Notes under the pieces: model-generated | Seen by the model: the letters and a program-made list of their open reading frames with translations, nothing else | What the model was told of the DNA's origin: nothing | Database searches by the model: none | Shown: piece by piece, positions 19,843 to 32,663 of the stretch | Numbering within the stretch: the stretch's first letter is position 1 | Layout: every line of letters begins with the position of its first letter | Origin: Pseudomonadota bacterium | Lineage (GTDB): Bacteria; Pseudomonadota; Alphaproteobacteria; JACQOE01 | Length of the DNA stretch: 61,569 nucleotides | Assembly (NCBI GenBank): GCA_016202695.1 | Contig: JACQOE010000079.1 | Span: forward strand, 1 to 61,569 | Direction of reading: 5' to 3' | Program-made: the position numbers and the translations under genes

Positions 19843-20850
19843 GTGAGTCGACCGAACGGGGCCGGAAGCGGGATGCCGCGGACCCGGCCGATGCGTCAGC
19901 GGACGCTGAAGTCTGCCATCAGTTGCAACGGCGTCGGGCTCCACACCGGGGCGCGGGTGTCGCTCACGCTGCGCCCGGGCGAGCCCGGCTCGGGCATCGT
20001 CTTCCGACGCAGCGACATCGGCGGCGGGGGAGCCGCCATCCCGGCGCGCTGGGACCGTGTGGTGGACACCACCCTCTGCACCACGCTCGGCGAGGGCGGC
20101 ATCCGCGTCGGCACGGTCGAGCATCTGCTCGCGGCGGTGGCCGGCTGCGGCGTCGACAACGCCGTCGTCGAGGTCGGCGGCCCCGAGGTCCCGATCATGG
20201 ACGGGAGCGCGGCGCCCTTCGTCTTCCTCATCGAGTGCGCCGGCTTGGTCGAGCAGCCGGCGGCGCGCCGGGCGATCCGGGTGCTGAGGCCGGTGAGCGT
20301 GGCGCACGGCTCCGCCTCGGCCTCGCTGCGGCCGGCCGGAGCCTTCGGCATCGACTTCGCGATCGACTTCGCCAACCCCGTGGTCGGCCGCCAGGAGTGC
20401 TCGCTGACGCCGGCCAACGGCGCCTTCAAGAGCGAGATCGCGCGGGCGCGCACCTTCGGCTTCCTCGACGACGTCGAGTCGCTGCGCGCGCGCGGGCTTG
20501 CCCGCGGCGGCTCGCTGGAAAACGCCGTGGTGGTGTGCGGCGAGCGCGTACTCAACCAGGACGGCCTGCGCTACGAGGACGAGTTCGTGCGCCACAAGGT
20601 GCTCGACTGCGTCGGCGACCTCTGCCTCGCCGGGGCGCCGCTGATCGGGCGCTTCGTCGGCGTCCAGTCCGGGCACTTCCTGAACAATCGGCTGCTCAAG
20701 GCCCTGTTCGCCGATCCCGATGCCTGGGAGACGGTGGATCTGGTCGAGGAGCCGGCCGAGGGGCATGGCAGGCAGGCCGCCGCCTTTCGCGTCCGCGCTA
20801 CGGCGGGCAAGCCCGCCGTAGCCTTGGCGAAGGCGGGCGCCCTCGCCTGA
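19843..20850 (+). CDS. lpxC: UDP-3-O-acyl-GlcNAc deacetylase LpxC
   Basis: LpxC is the zinc deacetylase that commits UDP-3-O-acyl-GlcNAc to lipid A synthesis. The 335-residue protein starts its conserved part at [19 protein letters not shown], has the zinc-ligand motif [10 protein letters not shown], the [10 protein letters not shown] segment, and the second metal site [16 protein letters not shown] 19843 is chosen; ATG 19873 is also possible, and the conserved part begins only after both. The C-terminus is extended by about 25 residues, encoded by a palindromic repeat (20797-20839), read in another frame than the ftsZ copy. Confidence 0.95.
   Translation: MSRPNGAGSGMPRTRPMRQRTLKSAISCNGVGLHTGARVSLTLRPGEPGSGIVFRRSDIGGGGAAIPARWDRVVDTTLCTTLGEGGIRVGTVEHLLAAVAGCGVDNAVVEVGGPEVPIMDGSAAPFVFLIECAGLVEQPAARRAIRVLRPVSVAHGSASASLRPAGAFGIDFAIDFANPVVGRQECSLTPANGAFKSEIARARTFGFLDDVESLRARGLARGGSLENAVVVCGERVLNQDGLRYEDEFVRHKVLDCVGDLCLAGAPLIGRFVGVQSGHFLNNRLLKALFADPDAWETVDLVEEPAEGHGRQAAAFRVRATAGKPAVALAKAGALA
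20797..20839 (-). repeat. Palindromic coding repeat, copy at the lpxC 3' end
   Basis: A perfect 12-bp inverted repeat, GCTACGGCGGGC-AA-GCCCGCCGTAGC (20797-20822), runs on into CCTTGGCGAAGGCGGGCG. In reverse orientation this is the ftsZ-linker repeat almost base for base. It supplies the codons for the last residues of LpxC ([16 protein letters not shown]). Confidence 0.75.
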
Positions 20851-20989
20851 TCCGCCGGCCCCGGCCCACGCCGGGGCGCCGCCGCGGGCTTGCGGCTCCG
20901 ACCGACCCCACGTAAAACTAGGCATCCTCGCCGGAGGCGCCCGAGGGGCGATCCCCGAGCGGGAGTCGTTCCGCCACAGGCCCGGTCGG

Positions 20990-21829
20990 ATGCGGTTCAG
21001 AACCATGGCGACCCGGAAACCCCGCGCGATGCGGGGAGCGCTCTCGGCCCTGGCCGCGCTCTGGCTCCTCGCCGGATGCGCCGGCTCCCAGGAGGCGCCC
21101 TATGTCGAGCGCTCCGTGGAGCAGCTTTACAACGAGGCGATGGACGCGCTGAAGACCAAGAAATACAAGACCGCCGCCGAGCGCTTCGAGGAGGTCGACC
21201 GGCAGCATCCCTATTCGGTGTGGGCGACCCGGGCGCAGTTCATGGCCGCCTACGCCAACTACATGCGCAACGAGTACGACGACGCGATCATCGCCCTCGA
21301 CCGCTTCATCCAGCTCCACCCGGGCAGCGAACACATCGACTACGCCTATTACCTCAAGGGCCTCTCGCTCTACGAGCAGGTCACCGACGTGGGCCGCGAC
21401 CAGAAGATGACCGAGCTCGCGCTCGACGCCTTCCAGGAGGTGATCAACCGCTTCCCCGACACCACCTACGCCCGCGATGCGCGCCTGAAGATCGACCTCC
21501 TGAACGACCACCTCGCCGGCAAGGAGATGGAGGTCGGCCGCTTCTACCTGAGCCAGGGAAACCTGCTCGCCGCCATCACCCGGTTCCGGCGCGTGGTCGA
21601 TCGCTATCAGACGACGACCCACGCGCCCGAGGCCCTGCACCGGCTGACCGAGGGCTACCTCGCGCTAGGCCTGACCGAGGAGGCGCGCAAGACCGCCGCC
21701 GTGCTCGGCTACAACTACCCCGGCAGCGAGTGGTACTCGGACTCCTATGCCCTCCTCGTCGAGGGTGGTTCGCGGGCGGACCGGACGAACCAGGGGTGGT
21801 ACCGGCGGCTGTGGGACTCCGTGTTCTAG
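20990..21829 (+). CDS. bamD: Outer-membrane assembly lipoprotein BamD
   Basis: BamD (ComL) is the essential lipoprotein partner of BamA in inserting beta-barrel proteins. The 279-residue product has a signal peptide ending in the lipobox LLAGC (Cys30) and then tetratricopeptide-like repeats (SVEQLYNEAMDALKTKKYK, QFMAAYANYMRNEYDDAI and others). It ends GWYRRLWDSVF. Two starts are possible, ATG 20990 and ATG 21005; both keep an intact signal peptide. The gene sits 139 bp after lpxC and 41 bp before recN, the usual alphaproteobacterial order. Confidence 0.94.
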   Translation: MRFRTMATRKPRAMRGALSALAALWLLAGCAGSQEAPYVERSVEQLYNEAMDALKTKKYKTAAERFEEVDRQHPYSVWATRAQFMAAYANYMRNEYDDAIIALDRFIQLHPGSEHIDYAYYLKGLSLYEQVTDVGRDQKMTELALDAFQEVINRFPDTTYARDARLKIDLLNDHLAGKEMEVGRFYLSQGNLLAAITRFRRVVDRYQTTTHAPEALHRLTEGYLALGLTEEARKTAAVLGYNYPGSEWYSDSYALLVEGGSRADRTNQGWYRRLWDSVF

Positions 21830-21870
21830 AGGGCTAGAGGCCCGGGCGCGGGCCGGACGCGGACTCGGCG

Positions 21871-25790
<3,920 letters not shown>

Positions 25791-26051
25791 GCGAGGGAGG
25801 CGGGTTAAGCGGAACCGTCGGGCGGCCGTTGCCCTCACCCCGTTCCGCCAGACTCGAAGAGGGGAGCCCTAGCGAACAGATCCCCTGGGAAATTGTGCAG
25901 TTGCAGGCTCTTCCGAGTTGGTCGCGGCGGTGGAAGGCGGGTCCGTATCGATCGCCGGAAGCGGTCGCCATGACACCCCCGGCACCCCGTGATATCATTT
26001 ATAGCTGCGGCAGCGCCGCGAATGGCGCGCGTCGGCGAGAAGGAGGCCACC
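25791..26051. promoter_or_regulatory. Leader region of the following small membrane gene
   Basis: No gene is seen. The 11-mer ATCATTTATAG at 25994-26004 stands out in this GC-rich DNA and contains a -10-like TTATAG 48 bp before the next start. The same 11-mer occurs before the HPF-CSD gene (50997-51007). No convincing -35 is seen at the right distance. Confidence 0.4.
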
Positions 26052-26531
26052 ATGTCCCCGGAAAACCCCATGATGCGTCGTGGTGCGGCCCTCGTGGTCG
26101 TGGGCGCACTGATTTTTCTGCTGTACGCGGTTGTTTTCTTCTTCCGTGCGTTCTCGGAAGCGGGCTTAGAGGTCGGGGTCGAAACCCTGAACGGCGTGAC
26201 CCCGGCCCAACTCGATCAGTTGAACCCTGCTGTCATGGCCTATATCCGGCACCTCCATGTCGCCACGGCCGGCTTTATCGCGGCGACGGCGATTGCCGTT
26301 TGCGGGTTGGCCTGGTTCGGCATCCAGTCCGGCGCCTGGTGGGCGTGGATTACCGCTGTCGTCTCGCCGGTCGTGGGGCTGGCGGTGGCATTGCCGCTCC
26401 ATTATACGGGCACCTTCAGCCATGATTGGGTTACCCACCTTGGGCCCATCTACGTCGGCACGCTGGTGTTCGTGGTGGGAGGGGTGATGACCCTGGCCAG
26501 CCTGGCTCAGGACTCGCGTACGACTCGCTAG
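26052..26531 (+). CDS. Small integral membrane protein of unknown function
   Basis: I do not recognise the family. The 159-residue product has four predicted membrane segments (about 11-32, 68-88, 93-114, 130-150) with a soluble loop (about 35-65) after the first. The ATG follows a GGAGG-CCACC ribosome site at ideal spacing; an in-frame ATG at 25989 would run across the promoter-like element. Codon use differs from the neighbours: many codons end in T or A (ATTTTTCTGCTGTAC near 26111), whereas adjacent genes use G/C almost exclusively. That points to a gene of different origin or relaxed selection. Confidence 0.8.
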   Translation: MSPENPMMRRGAALVVVGALIFLLYAVVFFFRAFSEAGLEVGVETLNGVTPAQLDQLNPAVMAYIRHLHVATAGFIAATAIAVCGLAWFGIQSGAWWAWITAVVSPVVGLAVALPLHYTGTFSHDWVTHLGPIYVGTLVFVVGGVMTLASLAQDSRTTR

Positions 26532-26637
26532 AAATCGTGCTCTCGACGCACGGTCGCGCCGAGATCAAGCCGAAGGCGATCCCTCCCCTCCGTTGCCGAC
26601 GATCGCGCAACACGGTCCGGAAGGGTCGAGACGGGCC

Positions 26638-29600
26638 TCAGCACCCGGCCAGCACCCGTTCGAGCGCCGGCAGCGCGGCCCGCAGCTCGGCCCGACGCCC
26701 TTCCTCGGCGAGCCCGGCGAGCGCCGCCCGTGTCTCGGCGCCGCGCTCGCCACGGGCGTGGCGGGCGAGCGCGCGGGCGCGGGCGACGAAGAAGGCGATG
26801 TAGGGGAGCGGCTCGGGCCGGGTGAAGGCCTCCAGCGCGGCGGCGTGGCGTTCGACCCCCTCGTTGTCGCCGCCGGCGAGGGCGGCCTCCATCGCGTCGA
26901 TGTAGAAGTAGAAGTGGTTATGGCTCACCGCCCCGGCCGCGATCAGGGCCTCGCCCTCGGCCAGGGCCCGCGCCCGCGCCTCCCGGTCCGCGCTCATGAG
27001 CGCGATCGTCCCCAGCACCCGGGGGCCGGAATAGCCCGGCCCAGTCTCGCGGCTGAGGCGCAGCGCCTCCTCCAGAAGGGGCGCGACTTCGTCCCCCCGC
27101 CCATCGCCGTCGGCCAGCCTGGCGAGGCAGATCAGGGTCTGCGGCTCGAACCGCCACGCGCCCAGCCGGCGGATCAGCGCCCGGGCGCGCTCGAGGTGCG
27201 CGCGCGCGGAGGCGAACTCGGCCATGTCGTAGGAGACCTCGGCGGCCAGCGTCTCGCCCATCAGCTCGCCCCGCAGGTGCCCGACCCGGGCGGCGGCCGC
27301 GATCGCGGCGTGGGCGTCGGCGAGCGCCTCGCGGGTCTGGTTGAGATAGCGCCGGGTGAAGCCGATCATCGACAGGTTGGCGACCTCCACCCCGCCCAGC
27401 CCGAGCTCGCGGGCAAGCGCGACGCAGGCGCGGAAATGGCCGTGGGCGGTGCCCATGCGCCCGCGCGCGTACTCGGCGTCGCCGAGGCCGGAAAGGGCGC
27501 GGGCCTCGGCCTCGCGCGAGGCCGCCTCGCGGGCGTACCGAAGCGCCCGCTCGTGCTCCTCCCGGCAGCCCTCGATCCGCCCCAGGGGAAAGAGCAGGTT
27601 GCCGCGCAGGTAGTGGATGCGCGAGAGCGCGAGCGTGAGCTTGAGGCCGGCGGCCGCGGCCTCGGCGCTGGCGAGCGCGTCGAGCGCCTCGTCGTAGCGG
27701 TCGATCACCCGCATCCCGGCGGCGAGGCCGATCCAGGCCCGGCAGCGCTCGGCGTCGTCGGCGGCAAGGGCGAGGGCGCCGCGGTAGGCCTCGATCGAGG
27801 CCGGGACCGAGCCGAGATCGTGAAGAAGCTCGCCCTTGAGACAGGTGAGCGCAAACTTGTCCGCGCGTTCGCTCGCGGCCGCGAGGCCGCGCTCGGCCAG
27901 CGCCAGCGCGCGCTCCTGGTGGTAGGTCGCGGCCTGGGCCTCGGCCGCCTCGAGATAGGCGCGCGCCGCTCCCGCATCCTCGGCCCGGTCGAGATGCTGG
28001 GCGCGAAGCACCGGATCGCGCCCCGAGAACCAGTCGGCCAGCCGCCGGTGCAGCTCGCGCTTGCGCGCCTTGAGGAGCGACGAATACACCCCCTCCTGGA
28101 TAAGGGCGTGGGCGAACAGGTAGTCCTCGCCCTCGGGGCGAACGAGATAGTGCTCGATGAGCGCGCGGCAGTCGTAGTCTGGCTGGCCGGCCAGATGGCG
28201 GAGAGTCTCCAGCGCGAAGCGCTGCCCGATCGCCGAGGCGGCCTGTAGCGCCGCCCGGTCCGCCGGGGGCAGCCGGTCCATCCGCCCCAGCACCAGGCTC
28301 TGGATCGAACCCGGCACCCGGTCGTCGCCCGCCTCCTCGGCGTTGAGGATGAGCTGCTCGAGGAAGAGCGGGTTGCCCTCGGCCCGCTCGATGCAATCGA
28401 TCACCGTCCGGCTGGAGGCGTCGATGAACGAGCGCGCGAGGGCAAGCGCCGCCTCGCGGCGCAGCGGGCCTACGTCGACGGTAAGGAGGGCGCTGCCCCG
28501 GATCGCCGCGCGCCAGACCTGATCCAGGGGATCGCCCTCCAGGCGCGAGGTCATCGCCAGGATCGCCGGGCAATCGCGCACGGTGGCGCCGACGGCCGCG
28601 AGGTGGGCGAGCGTGTGCGGGTCCGCCCAATGGATGTCCTCGACCGCGAGCACGAGCGCCTGATGCCGGCTCGTCGCCCGCACCAGCCCCGAGACCACCT
28701 CCTGCTTGCCGCGGTTGCGGGCGGCGTTGTCCATGGCGTCGTACATCGCCCGCATCCCGGTCGGCTGGGGAAGGTCGAGGAGGTCGTTGAGGAAGACCTG
28801 CTGCTCGGCCGCGACCCAGCCCTCGGCCAGGGCGCTGCGAACGGCGCCCGCGCGCGCCTCCTCGTCGGCCCCGGGGGCGAGCCCGAGCAGGCTGCGCACG
28901 ACCGCCCGCACCGCGTCCTGCCCGCGCTCGACGCCGAAATCGAGCACCAAGCCCCTGTGGGCGGCGAAGCCGCGGGCCAGCGCGAGGGCGATGAACTCCT
29001 CGACCAGCCGGGTCTTGCCGATCCCCGCCTCGCCGCGCACGTAGACCACCTGTCCGAATCCGCCCTCGCGGCAAGAGTCGAGCACGCCGGCGAACTGGCG
29101 AAGCTCGGCTTCGCGCCCGACCAAGGGGGCGACCGCCTTGCGCTCGGCGCCGGCGCGAAGGCCGATCAGTCGCCAGACGCGGACCGGCCGCTCGATCCCC
29201 TTGACGGCGACATCGCCGAGCGACTCGCCCTCGACCCGGGCGGCGACGCTGCGCCACACCGGATCCGAGACCAGCGTCTGGCCGGCCTTGGCGAGCCCGT
29301 CGAGCCGCGAGGCGAGATTCACCGACTCGCCCAGCACCGTGTACTCGCGCTCCGCGTCCGCGCCGACACCGGCGGCGACCACCTCGCCGCTGGCGATGCC
29401 GACATGCATTGAGAGCACGCGGCCCACCTCCTCACTTAGCTTTGCCATCGCGGCGTGGATGTCGAAGGCGGCGCGCACCGCCCGCAGGGGATCGTCGCCG
29501 TGGGCGACTGGGGCGCCGAAGAGCGCCATCACCGCGTCGCCGATGTGCTTGTCGATGGCGCCGCCGTAGTCGGCGACGATGCGGTCGATGACGGCGAAGA

Positions 29601-29916
29601 GCCGGTTGACGAGCGCGTGCAACTCCTCCGCGTCGAGCTCGGTCGAGAGGCGGGTGAACCCGGCGAGGTCGGCGAAAAGGATGGTGACCTGGCGCCGCTC
29701 GCCGGCCGGGGCGGGTGGGCCGGCATCGGCCGGCGGCGACGCCTCGGGCTTGGCCTCGGGCGGGCCGGCGAGGCGCGCTCCGCAGGCGCCGCAGAACTTC
29801 GCCCCCGGGTCGTTGCCGGCGCCGCAGGCGGGGCAAGCCCGGGGAAGTGGCGCCCCGCATTCCGTGCAGAAGCGGTGATCCGCGCGGTTTTCCGCCTGGC
29901 ACTTGGAGCAGCGCAT
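26638..29916 (-). CDS. Class III adenylate/guanylate cyclase with AAA ATPase and TPR domains
   Basis: A 1092-residue signalling protein. It has two N-terminal zinc ribbons (Cys3/6/17/20 and Cys28/31/42/45) and a class III cyclase domain (about 74-250). A P-loop ATPase of the AAA/STAND type follows (GREAELRQF; Walker A GEAGIGKT, 295-302), then a long helical TPR-like region. Cyclase residues look complete: metal Asp83 (FADLAGFT) and Asp127 (HIGDAV), Lys123 in the base-selecting position, Asn200 and Arg204 (VNLASRL). Lys suggests ATP, so cAMP is the likely product. The ligand and target are unknown. Its nearest possible partner in the window is the cyclic-nucleotide-binding protein at 45.6 kb. 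Confidence 0.9.
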   Translation of the reverse strand: MRCSKCQAENRADHRFCTECGAPLPRACPACGAGNDPGAKFCGACGARLAGPPEAKPEASPPADAGPPAPAGERRQVTILFADLAGFTRLSTELDAEELHALVNRLFAVIDRIVADYGGAIDKHIGDAVMALFGAPVAHGDDPLRAVRAAFDIHAAMAKLSEEVGRVLSMHVGIASGEVVAAGVGADAEREYTVLGESVNLASRLDGLAKAGQTLVSDPVWRSVAARVEGESLGDVAVKGIERPVRVWRLIGLRAGAERKAVAPLVGREAELRQFAGVLDSCREGGFGQVVYVRGEAGIGKTRLVEEFIALALARGFAAHRGLVLDFGVERGQDAVRAVVRSLLGLAPGADEEARAGAVRSALAEGWVAAEQQVFLNDLLDLPQPTGMRAMYDAMDNAARNRGKQEVVSGLVRATSRHQALVLAVEDIHWADPHTLAHLAAVGATVRDCPAILAMTSRLEGDPLDQVWRAAIRGSALLTVDVGPLRREAALALARSFIDASSRTVIDCIERAEGNPLFLEQLILNAEEAGDDRVPGSIQSLVLGRMDRLPPADRAALQAASAIGQRFALETLRHLAGQPDYDCRALIEHYLVRPEGEDYLFAHALIQEGVYSSLLKARKRELHRRLADWFSGRDPVLRAQHLDRAEDAGAARAYLEAAEAQAATYHQERALALAERGLAAASERADKFALTCLKGELLHDLGSVPASIEAYRGALALAADDAERCRAWIGLAAGMRVIDRYDEALDALASAEAAAAGLKLTLALSRIHYLRGNLLFPLGRIEGCREEHERALRYAREAASREAEARALSGLGDAEYARGRMGTAHGHFRACVALARELGLGGVEVANLSMIGFTRRYLNQTREALADAHAAIAAAARVGHLRGELMGETLAAEVSYDMAEFASARAHLERARALIRRLGAWRFEPQTLICLARLADGDGRGDEVAPLLEEALRLSRETGPGYSGPRVLGTIALMSADREARARALAEGEALIAAGAVSHNHFYFYIDAMEAALAGGDNEGVERHAAALEAFTRPEPLPYIAFFVARARALARHARGERGAETRAALAGLAEEGRRAELRAALPALERVLAGC

Positions 29917-30043
29917 AGGCCGCCTTGCGCCGTTCGTGGGGCCGGAAACGCCCGGCCTCGCCTCCCGCCCCTATCCTACGCGCGCGAGGCCGGCGCGCTC
30001 AAGCCCGCCTGCCGGCATCGAGGCGGCGGGCGGCCACTCGCCC

Positions 30044-32083
30044 TCAAATCGGCCGGGTCGCCCGGGCGAGCCAGGCGGCGGTTTCAGGGTCGAGGAGCGG
30101 GCCGACCTCGGAGCGCACCCGGGCGTGATACGCATTCAGCCAAGCGACCTCGGCCGGGGCGAGCAACTCCCGCTCGATCAGCGCCAGGTCGACGGGGACG
30201 AGGGTCAGCACTTCGAAGCCGAGCATGCTCCGCTCGGCCCCGGGGATCCCCTCGATGGCGCGCACGGCCAGCAGGTTCTCGATGCGGATGCCGTAGGCGC
30301 CGGCCTTGTAGGACCCGGGCTCGTCGGAGACCACCATGCCCTCCTCGATCGGCGCCTTGCGGTAGAGCTTGGAGATCGACTGCGGCCCCTCGTGGACGCC
30401 GAGGTAGCATCCCACCCCGTGTCCGGTGCCGTGCTCGAAGTCGAGCCCCGCCTGCCATAGGAACTGCCGGGCGACGGCGTCGATCTGGGCGCCGAGCGTG
30501 CCCTCGGGGAAAACCAGCGTGGCAAGCGCGATGTGGCCCTTGAGCACGCGGGTGAAACGCGCCCGCATCTCGTCCGTCGGCGCCCCCACTGCGATGGTGC
30601 GGGTCACGTCGGTGGTCGCGTCCAGGTACTGCCCGCCCGAGTCGACGAGGAACGGCGTGCCGGGATCGAGCCGCCGGTTGCTCCGCTCGCTCACCCGGTA
30701 GTGGACGATGGCGCCGTTGGGCCCGGCCCCGGCGATGGTGGCGAAGCTCGGGCCGCGGAAGAGCGGGTCCTTGGCCCGCTCGGCCTCGATCGCCCGCGCC
30801 GCCGCGATCTCGGTGATCTCCCCCTTCGGCGCCTCGCGCGCGAGCCAGGCGAGGAAGCGGGCCATGGCGGCGCCATCGCGCCGGTGGGCGGCGCGCATCC
30901 CGGCGAGTTCGACCGGGTTCTTCCGCGCCTTCATGCGGAGCGTCGGATCCGGCCCCTCCACCAGCCGCGCCCCGGCGGCGCCAAGCCGGGCGAAGGCCCA
31001 GGCCGGGGCGGTGGCCGGATCGGCCAGCACCCGGGCGCGCCCCGCCCCCAGCGCATCGAGCGCCGGCCCGAGCGCGGCCGGGGCCTCGACCGCCACCTCG
31101 GGGCCGAGCCATTCGTCGAGGCCGGGGACGAACTTGCGCCGGTCCATGAACAGCGTCACCGGGCCGCCGACGCGGGCGATGGCGAAGCCCAGCGCGAGCG
31201 GCGTGAAGGGGACGTCGGCGCCGCGAATGTTGAGGAGCCAGGCGAGGGCGTCGGGACGGGTGAGGAGGAGCGCGTCGGCGCCGGCCTCGGCGAGGACCGC
31301 GCGAACGCGCCGGCGCTTCTCGGCCGAGCCCTCGCCGGCGTAGGCGGCCGGGTGGGCGACGACCGGCGCGATGGGCGGCGGCGGCTGGCCGATCCAGATC
31401 GCATCCACCGGGTTGCCGTCGAGCGCGACCAGCTCGGCCCCCGCCTTGGCGGCGGACCGCCGCAGGCGCCCGGCCTCGTCCTCGGTGTGCAGCCAGGGAT
31501 CGAAGCCGATCCGCGCCCCCGCGGCGAGGTGCCGCTCGAGCCACGCCTCGGGCGGGGTCTCCATCAGGGGAACGACCTCGATCAGGGCGGCATCGACCTC
31601 GCCCGCCGCCTGGAGCGTGTAGCGGCCATCGACGAAGAGGGCCGCGCGCGCGGCCAGGACCACGGCCATCCCGGCCGAGCCGGTGAAGCCGGTGAGCCAG
31701 GCCAGCCGCTCCGCCCGGCGGGGCACGGTCTCGCCCTGGTGCTCGTCGCCGCGGGGAACGAGGACGCCGTCGAGGCCGCGGCGGGAGAGCTCGGCGCGAA
31801 GCGCGGCGAGGCGGTCGGGATCGGTCCCCGTGCGTCCGAGGCCGTCGTCGCCGGCGCCGAACCCGGCGACCAGCTCGGCCAGGCGCCGGCGGAGCGCCGC
31901 CGGCGCCCGCGGGGCGACGAGCGCGGTCCAGGCGAGCGGGTCGTGGCCGGGAGGAGCCGGAGGGGCGGCGGCGATGCCGGCGAGGAGGTCGGCCAGCTCC
32001 TCACGCTCGAACCGCGCCCCGGCCTCGCGGAGCCCGGTCAGCACGGAATCGTCGATCCCCCCCACGGCCCGTCTCCATGTCAT
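30044..32083 (-). CDS. pepP: Xaa-Pro aminopeptidase (aminopeptidase P, M24 family)
   Basis: A metallopeptidase that removes an N-terminal residue next to proline. The 679-residue protein has two creatinase-type N-terminal domains and the C-terminal pita-bread domain. Metal ligands are seen in VDSGGQYLDATTDVTRT (two Asp), GTGHGVGCYLGVHEGP (His), DEPGSYK (Glu) and the final GFEVLTLVP (Glu). The start at 32083 (MTWRRAVGG) already adds about 90 residues before the conserved DRLAALRAELSRRGLDG; in-frame starts further out to 32317 have no support. The substrate range cannot be told from sequence. Confidence 0.9.
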   Translation of the reverse strand: MTWRRAVGGIDDSVLTGLREAGARFEREELADLLAGIAAAPPAPPGHDPLAWTALVAPRAPAALRRRLAELVAGFGAGDDGLGRTGTDPDRLAALRAELSRRGLDGVLVPRGDEHQGETVPRRAERLAWLTGFTGSAGMAVVLAARAALFVDGRYTLQAAGEVDAALIEVVPLMETPPEAWLERHLAAGARIGFDPWLHTEDEAGRLRRSAAKAGAELVALDGNPVDAIWIGQPPPPIAPVVAHPAAYAGEGSAEKRRRVRAVLAEAGADALLLTRPDALAWLLNIRGADVPFTPLALGFAIARVGGPVTLFMDRRKFVPGLDEWLGPEVAVEAPAALGPALDALGAGRARVLADPATAPAWAFARLGAAGARLVEGPDPTLRMKARKNPVELAGMRAAHRRDGAAMARFLAWLAREAPKGEITEIAAARAIEAERAKDPLFRGPSFATIAGAGPNGAIVHYRVSERSNRRLDPGTPFLVDSGGQYLDATTDVTRTIAVGAPTDEMRARFTRVLKGHIALATLVFPEGTLGAQIDAVARQFLWQAGLDFEHGTGHGVGCYLGVHEGPQSISKLYRKAPIEEGMVVSDEPGSYKAGAYGIRIENLLAVRAIEGIPGAERSMLGFEVLTLVPVDLALIERELLAPAEVAWLNAYHARVRSEVGPLLDPETAAWLARATRPI

Positions 32084-32237
32084 TGCGATCTCAAAACGGA
32101 ATCGGCGCGACCGGCGGAAGACTAGGTCCGCCGCGGCCGGGCGGCAAGGGCGCCGGCCCGGCTTCGCGTCGGGGAGAGAGGCCGAAAACCCATGCAGGAG
32201 GCGCGCTCCAGCCCTGCGCAGATACCGCGACACATCC

Positions 32238-32258
32238 TTATGTTGCGCTGCAAAATAA
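32238..32258. promoter_or_regulatory. Inverted repeat upstream of a small unknown gene
   Basis: Arms TTATGTTGC (32238-32246) and GCAAAATAA (32250-32258) surround a 3-nt centre and match in 8 of 9 positions as an inverted repeat. TGC/GCA-centred palindromes of this type are known binding sites of PHB-linked regulators (PhaR) in alphaproteobacteria. That link is only suggested by resemblance. Confidence 0.45.
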
Positions 32259-32337
32259 GGGCGTGACGGCAGGGGCGGCCGGCGGCTTCGGCCGAGCGCC
32301 CCCCCGCCCAACCGCAAGACGAAGGAAGCACCAGACC

Positions 32338-32655
32338 ATGACGACCAAGACGCAGAAGAAAGACCCCCTCGCCGAGGGCTTCAAGGCCTTCGGCCAGACC
32401 TACCCGGACATCCTCTCGCTCGAGCTTGCCGCCCAGCGCACGCGCGACCGGATGATCGGCGACTGGATCGCCGGCGCGGCCCGCGCCACGGCCCGGTTCT
32501 TCGGGCGGATCCTCGCCCACGCCTTCCAGCCGCAACTGCGCGACGCGACCTTCGCCGAGTCGGCGAAGGAGGCGCGCGAGGGTGCCAAGGTCGTGCGCAT
32601 CGAGACTCCGGCCAAGTCGGTCGCCAACGAGAATCGCGGCGCCAAGGCGGCCTGA
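32338..32655 (+). CDS. Small protein of unknown function
   Basis: I do not recognise this 105-residue protein. It is rich in charged helices, with a mildly amphipathic middle (DWIAGAARATARFFGRILAHA, residues about 41-61) and a Lys/Glu/Ala-rich C-terminus; no signal peptide or membrane segment. The ATG follows GAAGGAAGCACC. It is a monocistronic plus-strand gene between two minus-strand genes, preceded by a palindrome and followed by a strong hairpin, so it looks independently regulated. A granule-associated or phasin-like role is conceivable from the upstream palindrome but not shown. Confidence 0.72.
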   Translation: MTTKTQKKDPLAEGFKAFGQTYPDILSLELAAQRTRDRMIGDWIAGAARATARFFGRILAHAFQPQLRDATFAESAKEAREGAKVVRIETPAKSVANENRGAKAA

Positions 32656-32663
32656 CACCGCCC

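Noticed and set aside
32077-32337. N-terminal extension of the small protein at 32338
   Set aside because: The extension covers the palindrome and has no ribosome site, while ATG 32338 follows GAAGGAAG.
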